The translations under genes and the position numbers were made by a program. The notes beneath the pieces are model-generated. The model had not been told where the DNA came from. It made no database searches and saw only the letters and a program-made list of their open reading frames with translations. Shown in pieces: positions 1 through 12,975 of a stretch of DNA of 64,000 nt. Position 1 is the stretch's first letter, and each line of letters starts with the position of its first letter. Origin of the DNA: Liriodendron chinense (taxonomy: Eukaryota; Streptophyta; Magnoliopsida; Magnoliales; Magnoliaceae). The stretch covers positions 930,001-994,000 of the forward strand of contig PVNU02003892.1 of assembly GCA_003013855.2 (NCBI GenBank), given 5' to 3'.

Positions 1-655
1 CTTGACTCGTGGATTCAACTCTACACACTCATGGATTCAAGTACAAATTGGAAGTTTCTAAGCACTTGATAATTATTTGCTACATAGTACATATACATAA
101 GAACTGCAAATTCTGGATTTGGGAGTTCTTCCTTTTCTAAATTTCTGAATAGTTTTTTGCATTTTTCCTTTCTAACTTACTATTTTTTTTTTAATTATTC
201 AAGAAAATAACCATTTTTAAAATCGTGAAATAATTCAAAATTTGAGAAAAGAAACCAGATAATTATATTACTATGATATACTCCATAATATGGCCCTCTC
301 AACGTTCATAAACATTTGGCTGGATCCTACAGACTACCTTTGTTAGTTTGTATTTATGTTCGATAATCTGCAAAATTACATTGATTGTAATCTACCTATG
401 GACTATTAGATAGTGCTTAATTGTAATCAATCTATGTAATTGTCTTTTACATTGTGCCTGTGGGAGTTTTGTCCTCTCATTGCTGGTCCCCTGCCTGGAT
501 AAAGGAGGAGGGTTGCATCAGGTTGGCACCAGGATTCAAACTTATGCCAAAACTTTCATCATGAATACAAACAATATGACATTCCAAAGCCCTTGATAGA
601 GTGGAATGGCGGTACAGGATTCATGTTGCTGAGATAAGGCTTAGACAACGATGAT

Positions 656-890
656 GATGATGAATCTGCAAAATTGCAAAGTGGGAACAAAGAAGCATGT
701 CTATTGTGAAAGGCATCTATTTTCTCATCAACTCCAAGCATTAAATGTGTGTGTGTGTGTGTGTGTGTGATGATGAATTTGCAAAATTGCAAAGTGGGAA
801 CAAAGAAGCATGTCTATTGTGGAAGGCATCTATTTTCTCATCAACTCCAAGCCTTAAATGCATGCAGTGTGTGTGTGTGTGTGTGCATGT
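656..890. repeat. Tandem duplication (~113-bp unit x2) with TG microsatellites
   Basis: The unit starting at 656 (GATGATGAATCTGCAAAATT) recurs at 769 with few changes. Each copy ends in a (TG)n run, at about 746-768 and 867-885. The copies differ mainly in the length of the TG run. It lies downstream of the last recognised exon of the TCX5-like gene. Confidence 0.85.
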
Positions 891-1421
891 GTGCGCATTG
901 TTGTAATAAACAATAGATGTCTTTTTGCATCATTTATCCAAATTTTAATTCATACCCACTCATCAGTATCTTTGCTAATTAAGAAATAACTGAGGGCCCT
1001 TGAGAATAGATTTCTTAAAAAAAATCACGTGTTCCTTAAAAAGGCAAACTTCAGTGAAAACTGGTGAGAATCAATACCAATAATCTTGGTGCTAAGAAAT
1101 TGAATTAGGTATCCCTTTTCCAATTTCTGTGTTCAACTTCACCAAGTTAATGAAAACATGGCACACTCGTCCAAGGTGAACGAAATTGGTAACTAGATGC
1201 ACCAAAGGAAAGGGGAAAAATTATGAAAAACAAACTAAAAAGAGTGATAGGGACCTATATTGCCTGAATGTCATGCTTAAATAGGTGGCTAGAAAGAGAA
1301 CAATCTACGGTTTTGACTCGATCCAGCCAGGGAGGAAAAAAAACCATTTTTTTAGGGCGTCCTACATTTCCACTAATGACAATGAAGTAGAAGGGATTAT
1401 ATTAAGATACGTAGAGGTGGG

Positions 1422-1445
1422 TTAGGGTTAGGGTTAGGGTTAGGG
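1422..1445 (+). repeat. Short interstitial (TTAGGG)4 tract
   Basis: Four perfect TTAGGG units in a row. The usual plant telomere unit is TTTAGGG, so this is not a standard plant telomere. Flanks are ordinary intergenic/intronic sequence, so it is not a chromosome end. Confidence 0.9.
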
Positions 1446-1830
1446 AGAGGTGGTGTTAAGTGGACTTCCATAGACTTTCCTTTCAACAGGTAAGCTGGGC
1501 TCATACCCAAGACCTTGGTGTTGAAAAGTAGACTGTCTACTGCCACCCAACTTTCATCGACTATTGTTTTCCAGCTTCCAAAACATAAACAAGATCCACA
1601 AATCAGGAACCAACCATCAACTCAGCCAACATTTTTTTGTTGATCTTTTAGAAGCAAAAAGTTCGTGGTATTCAGTGCTCGAAGTCAAAAGCCCACCGAA
1701 ACTTAGCCAAGTCCCATCTCCAGGTTATTCACTTGTTTTATACTATGTGTCTGATTGGGCTAGAATATTATGTTGAATGAAATTGAAACAGTTCACATGC
1801 CTGCAAATGTTTCCTTTCGTCAATATATAC

Positions 1831-4800
1831 CTGCTAATGTCTTGGCAGCTTCTCCTGATACCTCTACCAAAAGTCTGCAGAGCTCCTTCACATCATCTGG
1901 TTGGACAATGTCTGCTAAAAGAGACCTTCAGCAGAAACAAATGCAACCAACTTTAGTTATGAGAAGAAGAAACAAAGCTTCATGGAAGTTGACATGAGAA
2001 AGTATTCCTTGATTCGACATAAGATTAGAAGATTGGACAAGAGATGATACCTGTATGTGATTTTCGAAGATCCCGATACTGCAGAATTTAGGGCACGAGC
2101 TAAAGGAATAGGAGACAAGGAACAGGAAGGTGCAGTTGCCTTCAGATGATTTACCTGGAATATATAAGAAACCAACAGGCAACTGTTTGAATTACAGTAG
2201 GCACACACATACATCCATGCACACCAGTGCATATATACGTATGGACTAGGTTTTGATTTCACAATAGAGATAAAGAGCAAACCATCTATTTTGTGTGGGT
2301 GGATTTTGCAGCTTATTCAGCAGACTGGAGCAGATTCAAGTGCTGGAGCAGGGAAGTGTCAATTTAAAAAAACCAGTGAGTCCAAATGCCCAGGAAGTGG
2401 GACATGGAGTGCATGTCCCAATCAGAGTTTGAAGTGGAATGGCACCTTGGTAGAAGAATCCTACAGCTAGCTTTTGAAATATTAACCACAGTAAAATAAA
2501 ATGGTCCTACTAAGTGAAGGGGGTAGGCCCTGAGACTAATGTTTAAAGTATCGTTCGAAACCGGCAGGTATGACCTGATACATAGAGGTATCAGCCATAG
2601 ACAATACAGATGTATTGGCCAGATATGAGCCTGAACCTCCCCGTATTGCTGGTGAAAGATACAATGAGCCAAAACCGAATTGTATACCTTGCTCCTGACC
2701 ACTTAGGATACAGTCTAAAGCATTTACTAATTTTCTCCCCAAAAGAAATGGGGTAAAAATGCAAAAAAAAAAAAAAACTAAAATATACTCTTTACACTTA
2801 AATATCTATCTCCTTTTTAACCTCCCAAAAAGAGATTAAAAAAAAAAAAAAAGGGAAAGAACAAGCTTAGAAGTTCTAAGCAATTGATCTTATGACTCAG
2901 AAAAAATTTCCTGGATATTGAAATATTGATAAATAATGCTTCGAGCATTAAACTATGCTTTTTGAGTTAACTGCATTAGTAACTAGCATGTAACAATTAG
3001 TGAGAGTTGCTTATGAACCAGCAAAAAGTTTCTCTTCAGTAAGGATCTGAGGAATCAGAAAATACCTGGGGGAACTGGGCAAGCCTGTGAATGGGCGTAT
3101 CCTTGACTGTTGTGCCAAAAAAAATTTCCTGGTTTTTTCGCTTTTTGGTTGCTGGAGGAGAGGCATAGCCAGAAGTTCCAATAGCCCCAGTAATGGCAGC
3201 ATTGGCAGCCTGTTGCATGTAGCTCAGAGCACTGCCATGGTCACCATGGAAGAGAGCCCGCCTCTCATCGCTACCCTCAAAGTTCTTGCAGTCTATGCAT
3301 TTACAATTTTCAGAGCAAAGAATGTTGGCTTGGAAACACTCGCAGTACTTCTTAAGACACCCTGACTTCTTGCAGTGACATCCCTTGTTGTGTTTTCCCA
3401 CCAGTGGGAGTTCTCCTGCCTCCTCCTGGATTCATTCAATGCCAGTTCATAAGCATGTTAAAGAATAGATAAGCATACAACTGATTTACAAGAAATTCAG
3501 CAACAAACAAGGCATTTTGATAAACTCTCCAATTAAATTTGTCAGCTTTTGGTATGGGGGAAAAAATCAATGTGCTTATGAAATCTAAGAATATCGTGAT
3601 CTTTTAGCAGACCTAATGACATTCCACTGAGCTTGGCCAAAAAAGGCAAGGAATGATAGGCATAACAATCATTAAAAAAAAAAAAAAAACCATGCTTCTT
3701 GCCATGACATGCAGATTCTCAAAGAATTATAGTTCAAGAGGACTTCTGTCATTTCAAAATGCAAGTGGTGCTTCAAGGTGCTGTCTACTCCGGACCAAGG
3801 GGATGGGAATATCACACTTCAATATAGATAACTAAAACTGCTCTTCCTGAAACAGATGTGTTTTTTTCCCTTTGAACCAAAATGCCATCATAACAAAACA
3901 GTTAACAATTTATGACAAAAGATCCTAAGTTATTTTAATCCTTTCAAACCATCTTCTAAAACATGTCATTCCCACTGATCAAGTTAGACCATTGAATAGG
4001 AGAGGTCCAACGTGGATTACACATGGCTCCAATATCGCCCTAAGAGGATGATCACAGTCATCAAATAAGGGCATGTAAAATGGACACTGCATGCCCTTAA
4101 TTGCATGGTTGTGATCCAATCATGCTTATTTTGGGATCATTAGCAATCTAAAATGGATTCCTGCTATCCAGCAGTCTTTGTTGATCATAGGTGGGCCCCC
4201 TTGGGCACCACCATTGGCCTGGGCATCAGCAATATTATCAATAATATCGTTGATATTGTTGGTATCGCCAAGCTCCATGATACCGATAACACGGGTAGTA
4301 TTAGAAGTTCCAAGTACCAGAGGTAAATCACCAATATATAGCAAAGTATCACCAATGTATATATTTTTGACTGTATAAATTCCAGATGTTGCTTGCATCG
4401 ACGATTTATTGATAATATTAATATTGCCAATATTATCGATAATATCGCCAATGTATCAATATTGCCAAAAACCTATATATTTAAAAATAAATAAAAAAAT
4501 CCACTTCAAATTGTTTTGTGATGGGTGCATGGTTGTATGATGAAATGCATATATTTATGTGTGTATGTGTATGCATGCATGGATGGATGGATGGATGTAT
4601 TTGTGGATGGATGGCTGGTTGGTTCGTCAAATGGATGTATGGATAGCTAGATGGATGCATGCATGTGTGTGTGTGTGTGGATGGATCATGCATATGCAAA
4701 TATGTATGTGTCATTGTATGTATGTATGTATGCATGCATGGTTGGATGGATCATGCATGTGTGTTTGTATGTACGTATGTACGTTTGCACGCTAATGGAT

Positions 4801-7800
4801 GGATCCACCATTTTTCCCATGCTTCCCCAATGTTTTCCTGAATCAGCAATACATGCTTTTAGGCCCCCATTAAAGGGAAAGTCATTATGTATGCATCTTT
4901 TTTGCTATTATTTGATTCCTAATACGCAAATATATGTATTTTAGCATTTTCTGAAGTATCATTGAGAAATTCCACTATTTTTGTAAGGACCTGAAAATTT
5001 TGCACACATGTAGGTATACAACTGCACATTCATCGGTTCATTTTAGTTCGTGTAATTAGAAAATAATTTTTTATCATATTCAGAAAGTAACAGAACATAG
5101 ATGCGCGCACATATACATGCACTCATACCCACTTATACGCACTTGTCCACCATAAAAAATCATCATGCACTTGTATGTTTTAGTATACTTGATCGATCAT
5201 CAAACCGATAGTCTATACACATGATTAGGATTCTAACTACCAAATTACTTATAACGCATCATCTAACCGTCCATCACATTCACATCCGCGGTGATCCGCC
5301 TATTGGCCACCTAAATCCCAAGGACAAACCGCTCACTGTGAAAACCGTAGGGTATACACCAAATCTACTGGTTAGCTTTCACAGTAGACACATACACACT
5401 TTGTTTTGAACCATGGATGGGTATACACCACTGAAACACATCAGGACCACCGCCGAAGGATCATATGTCGATATTGGGCTCGTTGGATGGAGAGCGTCAA
5501 ATGGCGGCCTGTAGCGAAATCTCATCCCAATCAGACAATGAAATTAAGCTCTATGCACAATTTAAGTTTTTGGTGTAGAAATAGGGGTCATTGGACAGAG
5601 GTGTCCAGTGACATCCTTATCTCAGAAAGTACCCTTGCTATAAAAGAAAAGTATATACATATTAATAATATATATACTATAAAAAATTAAAAAAAAAAGA
5701 TTAGATGCAATGTGTCTTCTCTTCCAGCAAAGAAACAGTAAGCCCTCTTCTTCTCTTTCTCATGTTTATGGTCCACCCTACCTTGGGCCCCACTTCCCCA
5801 CACGTGTGCAAGTAGGTATCACATCCAATGTTGTCAAATCGCATATGCCATCGTATGCGACTGGCATATGCTGTTCACATATGCCATCATATACTCGCAT
5901 ATGCGATCACATACTTGCTCTGGCTTTTTTCTTTTTCTTTTTCTTTTTCTTTTTTGAAATTTTTAAAATATGTAAAATTAAAGGAGGGGAGGAAATTGAA
6001 AAAAAATATAAAAAATTAGGAAAAACTATGCCTAATTTTTACAAGTGATTGGGTTGAGTTCTTTTACCTATTTCATTGTAGTTTGAGTTTGAGACTATTA
6101 AACTATCTATAAAATAAGTTATATATTTAATTATTTATATTATATTTACATAAAATTTAACAAAACAAACAACATGTTACATTAAGAGAGTTAATTATTA
6201 AAAACTTCAAACATTAAATTTTTATTGATAAATGATAACTTGAACAACTTATAAGTTACGACTTACAACTTAATTTAAAAATACAATTTACAAAAAAAAA
6301 AAAAAAAAAACACAACTTACAAAGTATGTCATCGCATACTTATCGCACAAAAAAGTATGCAATCGCATACTATCCTTCTAAAAAAAATGTACGCGATCGC
6401 ACATGACAACAACTATCACATCTCCACCATTCATTGGACTGTGTATTTCAAATCGCTTATTCATCAAAGAATCTGGATCATCGATCTTAAACTACTGTCC
6501 AGCAGCTATGTCAATTGTCCAATCAACCAGTGCAACAACATCGTTCAGTTTAACCACTAAATCCAACCTTTCCTCAAATCAGGACCGTACATGAGCAAGC
6601 CTGTTTCACCATCTATCAAGGATGGAACGTCCACCTAAGACATCTTGATTCACACATGATAGATAAGCATGCGAATGGTAACACGCAACGCTAGAGACAA
6701 CATTGAACGGGTTTAACATGGATAACAGCAACGTATTTAGACTTGAAGTGGATATACTGATCATGCCAGGATTCTAGCCCTGTAAGGGAGGTTCAACAGA
6801 GGGATCTCAACCGTCCAAAGATCTAGCCATCTATCCAATCAATCCCTGTTCGATACAGACCATCCAAAAATATGTGAGTTTCAAGACTGCATGAAGGATC
6901 ATCTCACAGACAAGTGAAGAAAAAATTGAGACGTCACACCTGTCCAGATGTCAAAACTGGAAGAAATAATGTGGAGCAATTTAACTCCAAGAGGGAGTAG
7001 AACGCTCGGTTTTAGAACAAATGCGACCACACTGCCCTGGAAAAAGGGCAATGCAGGAACAAAAGCAATCTCTGGTATGTGAATGGAGGGCATGTTCTTC
7101 CTAGCATGCCAATAGGGTCGGGCTTCTGTCGATTGGTTGTTGGGCTTTCGTCCGTGTGAGGCAATCTTTTCTGTTTTTCCTTCCTTTATTGTATTCTTTT
7201 CGGCTTCAGCCGCTTTTTAATAAATTATCATCCTTCAAAAAAAATTAGTAGGACTATCAAGTGAGGGTTCCTTTGACTACACGTTAAGAATGATTTGCAT
7301 ATTTTAGTGGAATTATCAAGCGAAGGTGCCATACCATACACACAGAGTGCCAATGATGGGACACTGAAAAAAAATTAAATATGCATATCCCTGGCAAAGA
7401 TTGCATACGTCCTATGGCTCCCATGAACTACTTGGAATAAGAGAATGCACAATTCAAACATAATTAGAGCTCCTCCTGAGTAAATCAGGTATGCTTGGAA
7501 TCACACACACATATTCTACGAGAACCGTCCACATTCTACGAGAACACACACACGCACGCACACATATTCTACGAGAACCGTCCACATTCTACGAGAACCG
7601 TCCACGTGATGCGTGTGATGCGGCACCTCTACGAGAACCGTCCATGTGATGCATGTGATGCAGCACCTCATGAAACCCCCAGGGCCCAACTTTCAGCCTG
7701 ATCCAAAGCTCTGGTGGGCCATGGCAAAAGGAAACAGTTACCTCCCTTGATTTTCATCTCTCTTTGCTATGGTCCACTAGAGTTTTGGATCAGGCAGAAA

Positions 7801-10800
7801 GTTAGGCCCTGGGGTTTCATGGTGTGCCGCATTACACGGACTGTTCAGATTTTGTGCCCATAACATCTGTGCGAAGGTAGCATGCCTCTCTCTCTCTCTC
7901 TGCATATATATATAAGCATAATTCAAGAATAGACTCTCAGTAGCCAAAATTTGACTCATACGTTGAAATTGCATGCATTTAACAAAATAAACACCTCAAT
8001 CCAAAAAGAAACGATAACAAGAAATTTAACCAAGTTGAACAATTGTGGCTCCAATGCAAGGATTACATACCCTCCTATCCCGAGTTACATGTGGGCTGCT
8101 AGCAATCTTCGGTCGGAAAGCATTTGGATTGCGCTCTAGCGTAAGTTCAATAGCCTCTTGCCTTGCAGCATCATTGTCAGGATTATTGTAACAGTTTACA
8201 CAATTGCATCCATCACAGTAAACTCCAGATGCAAAGCACTCACAGTACCTGACCATCCAAAAAGGCAATGAAGTGGATTATAATCTTCAATGAGGAACAT
8301 AACTGCATTGATGCACCTAATTATCAACATACTATTAACATCTATTGATACATTTTTTTTCCTTTCTTTTGAACGGCAATGTCAATTGGATACTGCTGAA
8401 AGAACTAAAATAAATCTCAAAAGTAAAGAAACCCAGCATCATTACATTCCCATACAATTACTAGGAACTCATTCACTAATCAATGAATTTGATCGCTCAT
8501 ATAGAATGAATGCAATAGACCAGAAAGGGAGTCCAGCAAGAGAAGAAAATGGACAAAAACATGGTGATGAGGGTTCCACATGGGTCATGCAATAATGGCC
8601 TGTTGTCGCTGCATTTATTTGGTTTTAAGCATTTTCGAAGTTTGTAGCTCATTATTAGATTCACAAGGGGTCAATTTGTGAGAACACATCATCATTGAAC
8701 CGTCATCCAGGATTCTACCATCTTGCGCAATCCAAGAAGAGGAAAGGGAATTTGCTTCTTGATCAATTGAACCGTCATCCAGGATTCTACCATCTTGCAC
8801 AATCCAAGAAGAGGAAAGGGAATTTGCTTCTTGATCAATTAATCGCACCTTTTTCTTTTTCTTTTTTGAAAAAGTGTGGCTATTTTCAAGCTTGGTAATT
8901 CATCACAATAGTGATGCCTGAATTTCATTCTTGATTTTAGGGCCTACTTCAATTGAAGGTCAAATGGGGAAGGCAAGGGAAAGCAAAAAATGTTACATAA
9001 GCAAGCGGTGAATGAACATCAACACTAGGGGAAGCAACGCTTTGCACCTGTTTGTTTTGCTAAAGAAAAGTCCTGAAAAATGCTTTTGGCTGCTCATTTT
9101 CCTGATAATTGGCATGAGCTGTAATACCCTTTTGGTTTTCTTTGTACATTTTATATTTTGGTAGCGGCCTTCTCTTAATAAAATGTTCCAATGCTCAAAA
9201 AATAAAAACTAATATCAGGCTAGCCTGGATTTTGGGCCATGGTACATGCACAGTAGGGCACAATCAATGAACAGCTCGAATCCAACACAAAAGTGGATAG
9301 AGAGATCAGACTTGTGCTTGGGCCAGGCATAACTATCTGGAGCCTGTATATTTTAGCCCCTCGCAGGCTGATCAGGCTTAGGCCTGGGTTTTACTTCACA
9401 GGTTCAGCTTGGACAAGCTTCAGCCCAGACTGCCGACAGCCCCATAGCTTAATATTAAAGGTAGAATAAACCTAAAGTTGGCTCAACAAGCGGTGTCTTC
9501 AGTGATTTTAGGTGGGAGGTCACCATAGTCCAGTGCAAGTCCTCAAAAGGAAACTTGACCTATGTTAAAATCAAGACACTACCATAATGGATGTCTTGTT
9601 CCTTTGGGCTACTGCAGGAAAATTATTGAAGATGATGTACTTCATTTCATTTAACCAATGTCTCTAGGTGAGCTTATTCATTGGAGGGCTTTCAGCTCTT
9701 TTTATGATATCCAAAACATTCCTAACGCAACAAGCAAGCCATCGTTACTCGATTAGCCAGCTCCTTAGTTGACAATATTCCTCTTTGGCATGTTGAGTTT
9801 CCTGAGATCTTCATTTTGGGAGTCCATTACTCCAGGAACATGGATGTATCTTGGTACCGTCTTATAAGGCTTCTCAGCTTCTCACCAATTGATTAACTAA
9901 TGTATGTGCATGTGTGCACATGTATGGTCTTATAAGGCTTCCCAGCTTCTCACCAATTGATCAACTAATATATGTATGTGTCCGTGCACACAAACACACT
10001 GAAGAGTTCAGATCTGCTATCCACAATCAACATATTGGTCAAAAACATTTACAAGTATATATCTAAAAATATAGCAATGGTGGCTCAAATCATAAGTATA
10101 TTCGAACATCCTAAAAGTGATGAACAATAAAATATGTGCATCAACTTCAGTTGAAATTCAAGTCTTTCGAATGCCATAGTAATAATTCATATTAAGAGTT
10201 TATGTGCTTACAACTTCAAGCATTTCGAGTGTTTGCAGTTGCATTGTTTTTGTTTCTTTGGAGTACCATCTTTTCCTTCGAAGCTAGACTGCGGTTGCGG
10301 TCTTGGGAGTTCAGGCTTTCTGAAAAAATACATAGAAGCAACAAAATCAGACAAACAAATTTCTAGGACGGGCAATATTCAGCTTGCCTACATAGGGATG
10401 TTCACTTGAGTACATACTAGCATATTTACAGCATTATATGTGTTTATTCACTTGTCAATAGACTGCACGTTTACCAAAAAATTCTTATTCTGGAGTATCA
10501 GAGATGTCAAAGGAACCATATGAAAAAACATGTACCAAGAAAAATTGGCCCCCATTGTATTTCCTTCAACTCCAAATTGCAGATGCTTTATTGATGATAG
10601 ATTTTTTATTTTTCATTTTCTTTTTTTATTTTACTTTTGTGTCAAGAAACTGGTATGAGGCAAGTGGAATCAATTTGTTGATGCAATAGTTTCTACTTAA
10701 ACCAAAAGAAAATGCTCAAACATGCAAAGCACATTTCTAAAGTTAAATCACAATTTAACATTTCACAGTTAAATCACGGTATCTTTCAAAAAAAATAAAA

Positions 10801-12331
10801 TTAAATCACAGTGAACAGATAAATATACTCAATCCCATATTTGAAAAACTACTCAAAAGTAACTCATCTAAATCAAGGCTCACGTGGGGTCTAACAAAGA
10901 CTTACATTTCTTATAATCAGGAAATAAAGGGTAAAGAACTCCAAGAAAACAAGACTAGGGTCCTCAAAAGACTTGGTCAAGTATTAAAAAAATATGAAAA
11001 ACAACACCATCATCAACCTTTTGAACTCAAAAAACCTGCTTTAGGATATTGGACGAGTTTCCAGTTGACTGGCACTCTGGCAATCAACTCTATTGACTGC
11101 AATTGTAGGTTTGGAGTTCTAGAAAACCCACACGAATGGATGGGCTAGGATCCACAGTGGCCACATATGTGACAGATCCTAGCCCCCCATCATGTGGGGG
11201 CCACTGCACTGGCCCCCAAAATCAGCCAGTCCAATCATTAGCCACACCCACAAGTGTACGTTGAATGTGGACCCTCGGCTGATGTCTTTTCTACCCGTCC
11301 AATGTTCACATAGTCTGTTCCACCTGATGATTGGACTGGTCTATTTGTGGGGCTCAGTAGCTACATAGTGGGGGTCATCTGATGGAAGGCTTGGATCCCA
11401 GACAGACAATCCACATGAGTGTTGGGGAGCGAAGCTATGAGCTTTGAGCCCCAATCTGTGGATTGCTTTAACTTCTAATCGGGTTGAGGTGTATTCTTTT
11501 CACTACGACTGCAGTTAGTTGCACCAAATTTCATGAAATTTTGAACCGAATTAGACTAATTAATCATGATATTTGGTGTGACCAAATGGACCCTAAACCA
11601 TGAGAGAAATTTGTAGGATAGACCAAAAAAAAAAAAAAAAACTGTGACGCACTATATTATCATCCAATCTCCCAAGTTTCAAATTTAAAATAAACATATA
11701 TATAGAAAGGGGGCCTGCTATTTACAGCCACCCCTTTTATCTGCATACACCCCCATTTAAATTTTGGGTATTAGAATAGTACAAAAGTGTACTATTTAAA
11801 TTACAAAAATGGAAAAGAGTGTGCACAAAGCAAAAGGGACTGGCTGGAAAATCAACTCCCCCAAAGAAAACACATATTTACAATTCAAGATCGATAACTG
11901 CACCTTCTCTAAACCATCTAAAAAACCTCTTTTCTTTCAATCATTTCAAATCAACTATAAAAGAATTTGATTTCAGCAATCGCTCTGAAAATCCGTTTCA
12001 TGCACCAATCAAGATCCTAAAAGATTTCAAGAAAAAGGGAGAACGCAGTATCAAAAACCCTCAATTAACCAAACTATTTCAGAAAAAGGCAAATTCTGAA
12101 AACTGAAGAGAGAGCTTACACAACGGCAGCCGGCAACAGAGGACGGAGAGCTGGCTGTGGAGGCAATGGCTCCGAAACGACAGCAGCCGCCGCCGCCCCG
12201 CCGCAGAACGCCGTGAAATCCAGCTGCCGTGCGAGCTTCTTCGGCTGGAAATCAGATGCGGACACTGGCACAGACGGCACTGATGCCGGCACTGATGCTG
12301 GCGCGGCTGATTGTACGCCTTTCTCCATCAC
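1831..12331 (-). CDS. TCX5-like: TCX5/6-type tesmin/TSO1-like CXC domain protein (LIN54-like), 3' end not found
   Basis: Six exons join in phase: 12120-12331 (start Met; a second Met follows at 12328), 10212-10319, 8071-8248, 3066-3425, 2051-2154 and 1831-1925, giving about 352 residues. Exon 1 has the PKKLARQLDFTAF box typical of TCX5/6/7. The first CXC motif (QCNCKHSKCLKL-YCECF) is split by the exon 2/3 junction. The RNPNAFRPK linker ends exon 3 and the second CXC (KGCHCKKSGCLKKYCECF) is in exon 4. Exons 5-6 hold the conserved tail (SLLADI.QPDDVKELC, GEAAKTLA). The family binds CHR-type TTYGAA DNA through the CXC tyrosines and works in the nucleus in DREAM/MuvB complexes repressing cell-cycle genes. 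Both tyrosines and all visible cysteines are kept. No terminal exon was recognised below 1831, so the gene either continues past the window or is truncated. Introns 2 and 3 are rich in repeats. Family assignment is firm; exact orthology is inferred. Confidence 0.93.
4222..4800. repeat. AT-rich palindromic stretch followed by TGGA/TGTA microsatellite, inside TCX intron 3
   Basis: 4222-4465 repeats GATATTATCG/CGATAATATC-like words on both strands. 4535-4800 is a degenerate tetranucleotide tract (GGAT, TGTA, CATG). Reading frames here are artefacts of low complexity. Confidence 0.75.
5826..6414. mobile_element. Non-autonomous hAT-type MITE (589 bp) in TCX intron 3
   Basis: The element is flanked by a perfect 8-bp direct repeat ATCACATC (5818-5825 and 6415-6422), the target-site length of hAT transposons. 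Its ends are imperfect inverted repeats: CAATGTTGTCAAATCGC on the left and GCGATCGCACATGACAACAA on the right. Subterminal regions are rich in GCATATGCGATCGC-like words on both strands. The interior is AT-rich with no coding capacity. Confidence 0.85.
7128..7240 (+). mobile_element. 3' tail of a LINE (L1-type), remnant
   Basis: The stretch reads CTTTCGTCCGTGTGAGG, then TTCGGCTTCAGCCGC, TTTTTAATAAATTATCATCC and a short A-run. This is the usual 3' end layout of plant L1-type LINEs. No reverse transcriptase reading frame is left upstream, so it is a short truncated copy. Confidence 0.5.
7505..7650 (+). repeat. Minisatellite, ~20-bp unit ATTCTACGAGAACCGTCCAC
   Basis: About six complete or partial copies of CTACGAGAACCGTCCA occur, mixed with CA and ATGCGTGTG runs. 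It abuts the foldback element that follows. Confidence 0.85.
7658..7832. mobile_element. Foldback MITE-like element (175 bp)
   Basis: The left arm ATGCAGCACCTCATGAAACC (7658) is matched in reverse complement by the right arm ending at 7832 (GGTTTCATGGTGTGCCGCAT). The arms continue inward for roughly 75 bp, including CCCAGGGCC, GATCCAAA and GGGCCATGGC words. Superfamily was not assigned, because no clear target duplication was seen. Confidence 0.75.
8694..8837 (+). repeat. Near-perfect tandem duplication, 72-bp unit x2
   Basis: The units 8694-8765 and 8766-8837 both begin ATTGAACCGTCATCCAGG and differ at about one base (TTGCGCAATCC versus TTGCACAATCC). Such high identity suggests a recent duplication inside TCX intron 2. 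Confidence 0.95.
9090..9205 (+). mobile_element. Possible LINE 3' tail
   Basis: A T-rich stretch ends in CTTCTCTTAATAAAATGTTCC and an A-rich tail. This resembles the tail at 7128-7240 but is shorter and less certain. No coding remnant lies upstream. Confidence 0.3.
9860..9990 (+). repeat. Tandem duplication, ~68-bp unit x2
   Basis: TCTTATAAGGCTTCTCAGCT begins at 9860 and recurs at 9928 with a few substitutions. Each copy ends in ATGTATGTG-type dinucleotide runs. Confidence 0.85.
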
Positions 12332-12730
12332 TTCCCGAATTCGGCAATCGAGAAAAAAAAATTCAAATAGCTAAAGAAAACGAATTTCCGACTGCGAGAT
12401 TTCGCCTTCCACCGGAAAAGAAATCCTCAGCGCGGGAACGCATCATACGCGTCGAAACTCCTGAGAGATTTTGAACCGTCGCATCGGAGATCGAAGGAGG
12501 AGAGGGAGATTGAGAGAGGGGGATGGAATCGTCGCCTGGCAGGAGAGTATAGCCGGAATCTGACGAATGTCGGCCGGAAATATTCGCCGGGAATACGGAA
12601 TCCGGCTTCGATCCGTACGGAAGGATATAGAGGAAGAGAGAGAGAGGAGAGAGAGAGGATTTTTTTGCTGCGAAATTGAAAGGAAGGGAGAAGAAAGCTT
12701 TCTTTCCTCCCTCTCTGGTATTTGAAATTG
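12332..12730 (-). promoter_or_regulatory. Presumed 5' leader/core promoter of the TCX5-like gene
   Basis: This GC-richer stretch lies directly upstream of the start codon and is full of CT/GA tracts on the gene strand (GA runs near 12630-12660 on the plus strand). Polypyrimidine leaders are common in plant genes. No clear TATA box was found, so the transcription start is not placed. Assignment rests on position and composition only. Confidence 0.4.
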
Positions 12731-12975
12731 AATTGTAATATTGGACGGACGGATGGGGACTTGTGGTTAGATCGGACGGCTTTTATTGCAAGGATGAATC
12801 CAACGGACGAAATTCATAGGAGATGGGATGGTTGGTTGGTGGCCGTCAGATTCGAGAAGGATAGAAGGGGTTTTGTAAAGCGAAATGCTGAGGCGATTCG
12901 CGCTAGGATTTAAAGTGGAGATTCTCAGTACACGTGCCAAATTTCCACACGTATGCAAGATCAGTGATAAATGGT

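Noticed and set aside
4481..4944. Cys/Met/His-rich small frames
   Set aside because: Low-complexity translation of TGGA/TGTA microsatellites.
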